Shown here: one piece after another, positions 59,315 through 64,000 of the stretch
Layout of the letters: the number at the start of each line of letters is the position of its first letter
Numbering within the stretch: position 1 is the stretch's first letter
Source of the DNA: Actinoalloteichus fjordicus
Lineage (GTDB): Bacteria > Actinomycetota > Actinomycetes > Mycobacteriales > Pseudonocardiaceae
Length of the DNA stretch: 64,000 nt
Direction: 5' to 3'
NCBI RefSeq assembly: GCF_001941625.1
Contig: NZ_CP016076.1
Coordinates: 3,410,001-3,474,000, forward strand
Made by a program: the position numbers and the translations under genes
The notes under the pieces: model-generated
The model's database searches: none
Seen by the model: the letters and a program-made list of their open reading frames with translations, nothing else
Told to the model about the DNA's origin: nothing

Positions 59315-60211
59315 CTACGACCCGTCCGCCGCCCCGTCGACGGCGATGTCCAGCTCCGTGAGGAACGCCGTCGCCGCCGGACCGAGGGGGACGCGGTTCC
59401 AGACGAGGTACTCGATCCGGGCGGGGGCGTCGCGTACCGGGATCGTGACCACGCCCGTGAGGTGCGGCGTGTAGTGCGACGGAAGCAGCGCGATGCAGAG
59501 GTTCTGCCGGACGAGCCGCGTCATCATCAGGTCGACGGTGGTCACCTCGAAGGCCACCTCGCGCTGCACGCCCGCTGCGGCGAAGGCCTGGTCAGACTGC
59601 GCGCGCCCCGCCGTCCCCGCAGGCAGGTCCACGAAGGCCTCGTCGGCCAGCCGGGCGAGGTCGACCTCGGCCTGTCCCGCAAGCCGATGGCCGGGTGCGA
59701 CCACGGCCACCAGCCGGTCCTCGGCCAGGCGCCGGGCCTCGACGCCTGCGGGCCGGGTCGTCACGGGCAGGCCGAGGAAGGCCAGTTCGAGGGTGCCCTC
59801 CTTGACCTGGTCGATGAGCTGCTCGCTGGGGCCGACGCGCAGACCGATGCGGACCTGGGGATACCGCTGATGGAAGGCGCGCAGGGCGGCTGGGATGTCG
59901 ACCGCCGCGACGGTGGGGATCACTCCGACGGCGAGTCGCCCCCGGATCTCGCCGACGGCCGAGGCGACGTCGGCGGCGGCCCGCTCGGCGGCGTCGAGGC
60001 ACCGACGGGCGGCAGGCAGGAAGGCCTCGCCTGCCTGCGTCAACCGGACCCGGCGGCTCGTGCGGTCGAAGAGCCGGGCACCGAGTTCCCGTTCCAGCCG
60101 TGCGATCTGATGGCTGAGCGCGGACTGGACGACGAGACACCGCTGGGCGGCCCTGGTGAAGCTGCTCGTCTCCGCGACGGCGACGACGTAGCGCATCTGG
60201 TGAAGCTCCAT
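59315..60211 (-). CDS. LysR-family transcriptional regulator
   Basis: 298 residues: MELHQMRYVVAVAETSSFTR, AAQRCLVVQSALSHQIARLE, RELGARLFDRTSRRVRLTQA is the LysR winged helix; the C-terminal domain (GVIPTVAAVDIPAALRAFHQ...) is the periplasmic-binding-like effector domain. Divergent from an EamA transporter with a palindrome in the gap. Confidence 0.95.
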   Translation of the reverse strand: MELHQMRYVVAVAETSSFTRAAQRCLVVQSALSHQIARLERELGARLFDRTSRRVRLTQAGEAFLPAARRCLDAAERAAADVASAVGEIRGRLAVGVIPTVAAVDIPAALRAFHQRYPQVRIGLRVGPSEQLIDQVKEGTLELAFLGLPVTTRPAGVEARRLAEDRLVAVVAPGHRLAGQAEVDLARLADEAFVDLPAGTAGRAQSDQAFAAAGVQREVAFEVTTVDLMMTRLVRQNLCIALLPSHYTPHLTGVVTIPVRDAPARIEYLVWNRVPLGPAATAFLTELDIAVDGAADGS

Positions 60212-60213
60212 CC

Positions 60214-60236
60214 ATCTATCGTGAATCACGATAGAT
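60214..60236. promoter_or_regulatory. LysR binding site
   Basis: ATCTATCGTG (60214-60223) and CACGATAGAT (60227-60236) are perfect 10-bp inverted arms with a 3-bp centre, containing a T-N11-A LysR box. It lies 2 bases upstream of the LysR start codon and 55 bases from the transporter start. Confidence 0.8.
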
Positions 60237-60290
60237 CACGTGACAAACATGTGTTGGACTCATTGATGCTGCGCGTCGATCCTGGATCGC

Positions 60291-61208
60291 GTGACGAAAC
60301 TGGTGACATCACCGACCCGCATCGGACTGGCGGGCATCGCGCTGACGGCGTTCGCGCCCGTGGTGTGGGGCACGACGTACGTGGTCACCACCGAGCTGCT
60401 CCCGCCGGGTCACCCGCTGTTCGCGGCCCTGGTGCGTGCCCTGCCCGCAGGCGTGATCGCGCTGGCGATCACCCGCACCCTGCCGCGCGGCACCTGGTGG
60501 CTGAAGGCGGCGACGTTGGGCGTCCTCAACATCGGCGTGTTCCTGCCGCTGCTGTTCATCTCCGCTGAGCGACTGCCCGGCGGTGTCGCCGCCACACTGG
60601 CCGCCGCGCAGCCGCTACTCGTGGCGATCCTGGCCGTCACGGTGCTTCAGCAGCGGGTGTCGGCCTGGACGCTCGCGTGGGGGGCGGCGGGCGGCGTGGG
60701 CGTCGGGCTGGTGGTCATCGGTCCGGAAGCGGGCTTCGACGCGGTCGGCGTACTGGCCGGTCTCGGCGGTGCGGGTGCGATGGCACTCGGTGTGACGCTG
60801 ACGAAACGCTGGGGACGGCCCGCAGGCGTCAGCCCGACGGCGTTCGCGGGGTGGCAGCTCGCCGCAGGCGGTCTGCTCCTTCTGCCGGTGATGCTGCTGT
60901 TCGAGGGCACACCGCCTGCCGTCGACACGAGCGCCGCGCTCGGCTACCTCTGGCTCGGCATCCCCGGCGGCCTGATCGCCTACATCCTGTGGTTCCGGGG
61001 CGTCACCACGCTGCCGGTGACCTCCGTGGCCGTTCTCACCCTGCTGTCGCCGATGGTCGCCGCCCTGCTCGGCGCGGTCCTGCTCGGCCAGCTGCTCGGA
61101 CCGATTCAGCTGCTCGGTTTCGCCGTCGCCCTCGCGGCGATCGTGGCAGGTCAGCTCGCCCCGAAATCCTCAACCACGAAGCCCATGAAGGAAAGGATCG
61201 ACCGTTGA
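60291..61208 (+). CDS. EamA/DMT-family transporter
   Basis: 305 residues with ten hydrophobic helices and the two EamA repeats (LTAFAPVVWGTTYVVTTELL; GVAATLAAAQPLLVAILAV; GLIAYILWFRGVTTLPV; SVAVLTLLSPMVAALLGAVL). Exporter of small metabolites or amino acids in the inner membrane. GTG 60291; its stop overlaps the next gene's TTG (TTGA). Confidence 0.92.
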   Translation: MTKLVTSPTRIGLAGIALTAFAPVVWGTTYVVTTELLPPGHPLFAALVRALPAGVIALAITRTLPRGTWWLKAATLGVLNIGVFLPLLFISAERLPGGVAATLAAAQPLLVAILAVTVLQQRVSAWTLAWGAAGGVGVGLVVIGPEAGFDAVGVLAGLGGAGAMALGVTLTKRWGRPAGVSPTAFAGWQLAAGGLLLLPVMLLFEGTPPAVDTSAALGYLWLGIPGGLIAYILWFRGVTTLPVTSVAVLTLLSPMVAALLGAVLLGQLLGPIQLLGFAVALAAIVAGQLAPKSSTTKPMKERIDR

Positions 61209-61831
61209 AGATCACCGTCATCGGAGCCGCCGGAATGGCGGGCTCCCGAGTCGTCACCGAAGCCGTGCGCCGAGGGCACCACGTCACCGCCGTCATTCGC
61301 AGCTCGAGACCGGACGCACTGCCCGCCGAGGCGACTCTCATCCGCGGCGATGCCACCGACGTCGAGCACCTGCGGAGCCTGCTCGGTGGCGCCGACGCGA
61401 TCGTCGGCGCCACCCGCCCCGCTCCCGGCGAGGAGGACACCGTCGCCGCGACCACCTCGGCCCTGCTCGACGCCGCCGCAGCCGCCGAGACCCGTGCCCT
61501 GTTGATCGGCGGTGCCGCGCCCCTGCTGAGCCCGGCGGGCGGCCTGGTGTTCGACGACGACCGGTTCGTGCCGTCGTTCGTACGTCCGATCGCCGCAGCC
61601 AGCATCGTGCAGTGGGAGGTCTGCCGCACCCATGACGCCGACTGGGTCTACCTGAGCCCGCCTGCCATGCTCGAACCCGGCGTCCGGACCGGTGCCTATC
61701 GGCGTGGCACCACCACGCTCGTGGTGGCAGCAGACGGCACGTCCCGGATCTCGGCGGAGGACTTCGCCGTCGCCGTCGTCGACGAGTTGGAGAATCCCGG
61801 CCCGGATCGTCACATCACCGTCGGCTACTGA
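61205..61831 (+). CDS. NAD(P)-binding (NmrA/SDR-like) protein
   Basis: 208 residues from TTG 61205 (AAGGAAAGG upstream): LKITVIGAAGMAGSRVVTEA (Rossmann GxxGxxG), VIRSSRPDALP, ADAIVGATRP, LLIGGAAPLLSPAGG. Short atypical SDR as in YwnB/BVR-B-like proteins. Coupled to the EamA gene, both under the divergent LysR protein. Confidence 0.87.
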   Translation: MKITVIGAAGMAGSRVVTEAVRRGHHVTAVIRSSRPDALPAEATLIRGDATDVEHLRSLLGGADAIVGATRPAPGEEDTVAATTSALLDAAAAAETRALLIGGAAPLLSPAGGLVFDDDRFVPSFVRPIAAASIVQWEVCRTHDADWVYLSPPAMLEPGVRTGAYRRGTTTLVVAADGTSRISAEDFAVAVVDELENPGPDRHITVGY

Positions 61832-62089
61832 CCGGCCTGCGATCACGGGGGCATGACGGCCCGCGTCCGCGCCGAGGGGATTCGCTCCGACGACGGGCCG
61901 TCACCGGCCGGGTGCCTGAGTCTCGACGCGATCTCCGTGCCCGCGCTCCACGGCCGCGACGTCGTCACGGGCGACCTATCCCGGTCGAGATCGAGTGGCG
62001 CGGGCGCGGTCCGTGGCCCGGTCGACGCCGTCGATCGCCGAGGGTGACGGTCAGCCGATCACGAGGATCACCGTGTAGAACCTAGAGCG

Positions 62090-63244
62090 ATGACGAACCG
62101 CACCGGCGCAGATCCCACCCCGAGCAGGGTGGCGCTCGCCCGTCCGCTGCTGAACGCGGTCGCCGCGCTCGTGGTCATCGGGGTGTTCTGGCAGCCCGCG
62201 ATCGTCGACGCGCCTGCGCCGTGGTCGGCCGTCGTCGGAATCGTCTCGGCCTCGGTCGCGGCGGCGGCGATGCTGGCGCGTTGGCGGTTTCCGGAACTCT
62301 CCGCAGCGGCGGCGGGCGTCGCGACGATCGTGGCGAGCGTCCTCGGGGTGTGCCAGGACCCGATGCTCGCTGCGGCGTGGTGCCTCTATCCGGTCGCCCT
62401 CGCCCGGTCCGCCCGGGCCCGTGTCCTCGCGTTCCTCGTCGGTGCCGTCCTGGCCGTGGCGATGACGACGGGCATCCCTGGCGTGGGAACGGACAGTACG
62501 GTGCAGCGGCTGGTGATCGCAGCGGCGGCATTGGGTGCCGCCTGGTTGTCGGGGGTCGCGGTGGGCAGACAGATCGACACGGCATTGGAGGTCGAGCGCG
62601 CCCGAGCTCGCGAGCAGGCGACTCGGGTACAGCTCGACGTCGCCCGCGACGTGCACGACGTGGTGGGACACGCCCTCGGGGTGATCGGCGCCGAGGCCGG
62701 GGTGACCCGAGGCCTGCCCGACGCGGACGAGCAGGAGCTCCGCGATGCGCTGGGCGACATCGAAGGGCACGCCAGGACTGCGCTGGAGGAGATCCAGGCG
62801 CTGGTCCGTTCCCTGCGATCCGGTCCGGACCGAGGAGCACTCCTCGTGGCGCCGGACGCGGACGGCGCCCTGACGCGGCTCCCCTCGTTGATCGCCGCGA
62901 CGCGTGCCGCCGGAGTCGCGGTCGACGCACGGATCATGGTGCACGATTCGGTCGACGAGGTGGTCGGCATGGTGGCCACCCGAATCGTTCAGGAGGCACT
63001 GGGCAACGTCGTGCGACATGCACCCGGCGCGGCCTGCACCGTGGAACTCGAGCAGGACGGTGCCGAGGTCGTGGTGCGCGTCCGCGACGACGGGCCCGGG
63101 GCGCCGGAGGCCGCGACGGGCGGCTTCGGGTTGGCGGGAATGCGGGAGCGGGCCCGACTGGTCGGCGGCACCGTGACGTGGCGGAACCGGCCGGATCGCG
63201 GATTCGACGTCGAGGCCAGGCTCCCGTCGGGAGGAAGGCCGTGA
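62090..63244 (+). CDS. Membrane histidine kinase (HisKA_3 / NarL-type)
   Basis: 384 residues. N-terminal ~165 residues form about five membrane helices. LDVARDVHDVVGHALGVIGA carries the phosphorylated His189 in a HisKA_3 dimerisation domain, and VVRVRDDGPGAPEA with GFGLAGMRERARLVGGTVTW is the ATP-binding region. Stop overlaps the regulator's GTG (GTGA). Signal unknown. Confidence 0.94.
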   Translation: MTNRTGADPTPSRVALARPLLNAVAALVVIGVFWQPAIVDAPAPWSAVVGIVSASVAAAAMLARWRFPELSAAAAGVATIVASVLGVCQDPMLAAAWCLYPVALARSARARVLAFLVGAVLAVAMTTGIPGVGTDSTVQRLVIAAAALGAAWLSGVAVGRQIDTALEVERARAREQATRVQLDVARDVHDVVGHALGVIGAEAGVTRGLPDADEQELRDALGDIEGHARTALEEIQALVRSLRSGPDRGALLVAPDADGALTRLPSLIAATRAAGVAVDARIMVHDSVDEVVGMVATRIVQEALGNVVRHAPGAACTVELEQDGAEVVVRVRDDGPGAPEAATGGFGLAGMRERARLVGGTVTWRNRPDRGFDVEARLPSGGRP

Positions 63245-63927
63245 CCGACGCGGTGTCCGACACCGAGGCCCTGCCGATCCGGGTCTTCCTCGCGGATGAC
63301 GACGACCGGTTCCGAGGCGCGTACCGGAAGCTGTTCGACCGCACGGCGGGATACCGGGTCGCCGGGGAGGCGGCGGACGGAACCCAGGCGGCCCGGCGGA
63401 TCCTCGCGCTCGCACCCGACGTGGCGTTGCTCGACGTGCAGATGCCCGGCGGCGGAGGTCTGGCGGCGGCCCGGTGTGTTCTCGAGGCGAGCGACCGCAT
63501 CCGGGTGATCATGCTGACGACCTTCGACCTGGACGAGTACGTGCACGAGGCCCTGACCCTGGGCGCGGCAGGCTTCCTGCTGAAGAACGCCGCTCCGCCG
63601 GAGGTGCTGCACGCGGTGCGCACGGTGCACGCGGGCAACGCCATGCTCGCCCCGGAGGTCACCGCGCGACTGATGCGCCGGTTCGCGCCGCCGAGGCCGC
63701 CACGACGGCACGCGTTCGCGGACCACACGCTGTCCGAGCGCGAGGTGCAGGTGATCCGGCTGGTGGCTCGCGGATACTCGAATCAGCGGATCGCGGACGA
63801 GCTGTTCCTGAGCATCGAGACCGTGCGCACCTATCTGCGCCGGATGTTCGCCAAGCTCGACGTGAACGACCGCACTCACCTGGCGGTGCTGGCCTACGAG
63901 GCCGGACTGCTCCACGAGCCGCGCTGA
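63241..63927 (+). CDS. NarL/LuxR-family response regulator
   Basis: 228 residues: IRVFLADDDDRFRGAYRKLF (acidic pocket), VALLDVQMPGGGGLAAARCV (phospho-acceptor Asp65), IMLTTFDLDEYVHEALTLGA and GFLLKNAAP (Lys), then LSEREVQVIRLVARGYSNQR and IADELFLSIETVRTYLRRMF, a LuxR-type HTH. GTG 63241. Partner of the overlapping kinase. Confidence 0.95.
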   Translation: MTDAVSDTEALPIRVFLADDDDRFRGAYRKLFDRTAGYRVAGEAADGTQAARRILALAPDVALLDVQMPGGGGLAAARCVLEASDRIRVIMLTTFDLDEYVHEALTLGAAGFLLKNAAPPEVLHAVRTVHAGNAMLAPEVTARLMRRFAPPRPPRRHAFADHTLSEREVQVIRLVARGYSNQRIADELFLSIETVRTYLRRMFAKLDVNDRTHLAVLAYEAGLLHEPR

Positions 63928-64000
63928 GCTGTCTACTTCCGGGGGACGCGGGCGGGACTGCCGCTGCCGCAGGCTGGGCGCCACCAGCAACGGCGACGGA

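Noticed and set aside
1-64000. CRISPR array, rRNA, replication origin.
   Set aside because: No regularly spaced direct repeats, rRNA-like segments or DnaA-box clusters were seen.

Overview
The window is very GC-rich, with GTG/TTG starts, frequent ATGA/GTGA gene overlaps, a WXG-type type VII secretion effector, a deazaflavin (F420)-type reductase and ECF42-type sigma signalling. Together these point to a chromosome of a filamentous actinomycete, most like the Pseudonocardiaceae (inferred from gene content, no database search). Most of it is ordinary accessory chromosome: many small units of a redox enzyme, hydrolase or VOC protein paired with a divergent or overlapping regulator, often with a visible palindromic operator between them.

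Region by region. 1-6 kb: end of an FAD oxidoreductase, a small Cys-pair protein, and an overlapping FTCD_C/FolD folate pair in which FolD lacks the usual cyclohydrolase lysine; then an NmrA/SnoaL unit beside a frameshifted XRE regulator. 6-12 kb: GNAT, a shortened MFS transporter, an FMN reductase, an odd tRNA-like locus and a large WXG-type candidate toxin. 12-24 kb: regulator/enzyme pairs (QorB/QorR-like, TetR/quinone reductase, TetR/NmrA, SDR/XRE), a frameshifted GNAT, an FAD monooxygenase and a pentapeptide-repeat protein. 24-32 kb: deazaflavin reductase-hemerythrin fusion, coiled-coil protein, GNAT, a frameshifted wall-surface protein, a secreted M23 peptidase and a MerR regulator.

32-46.4 kb is a mobile region. 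Two decayed Tn3-type transposase remnants flank a TetR/SDR pair and a broken pterin dehydratase-VOC gene. Next to them lies an apparently intact 9,902-bp Tn3-family transposon (36460-46361) with 40-bp terminal inverted repeats (38/40 identical) and a perfect 5-bp target duplication AAGGC. It encodes a DDE transposase, a tyrosine recombinase beside a 29-bp palindromic crossover site, several small unknown proteins and, as cargo, a cobalamin-binding-type radical SAM enzyme, a SPASM-type radical SAM enzyme and a small pyrophosphatase-like protein. This two-radical-SAM cargo on a self-contained Tn3 element is the most unusual system in the window; two short open frames upstream are possible peptide substrates, but that is speculative.

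46.4-64 kb returns to chromosomal accessory genes: chloroperoxidase-like hydrolase, TetR/carboxylesterase, membrane protein, ECF42 sigma with DGPF protein, DUF1801-like and VOC proteins sharing a promoter-like element, hydrolase/TetR, GNAT, LysR/EamA/NAD(P)-binding unit, and a two-component system. Several gene remnants (AraC, LysR, hydrolase, WYL regulator) and three genes with one frameshift each indicate decay or consensus errors. All assignments are from reading motifs; none was checked against a database.
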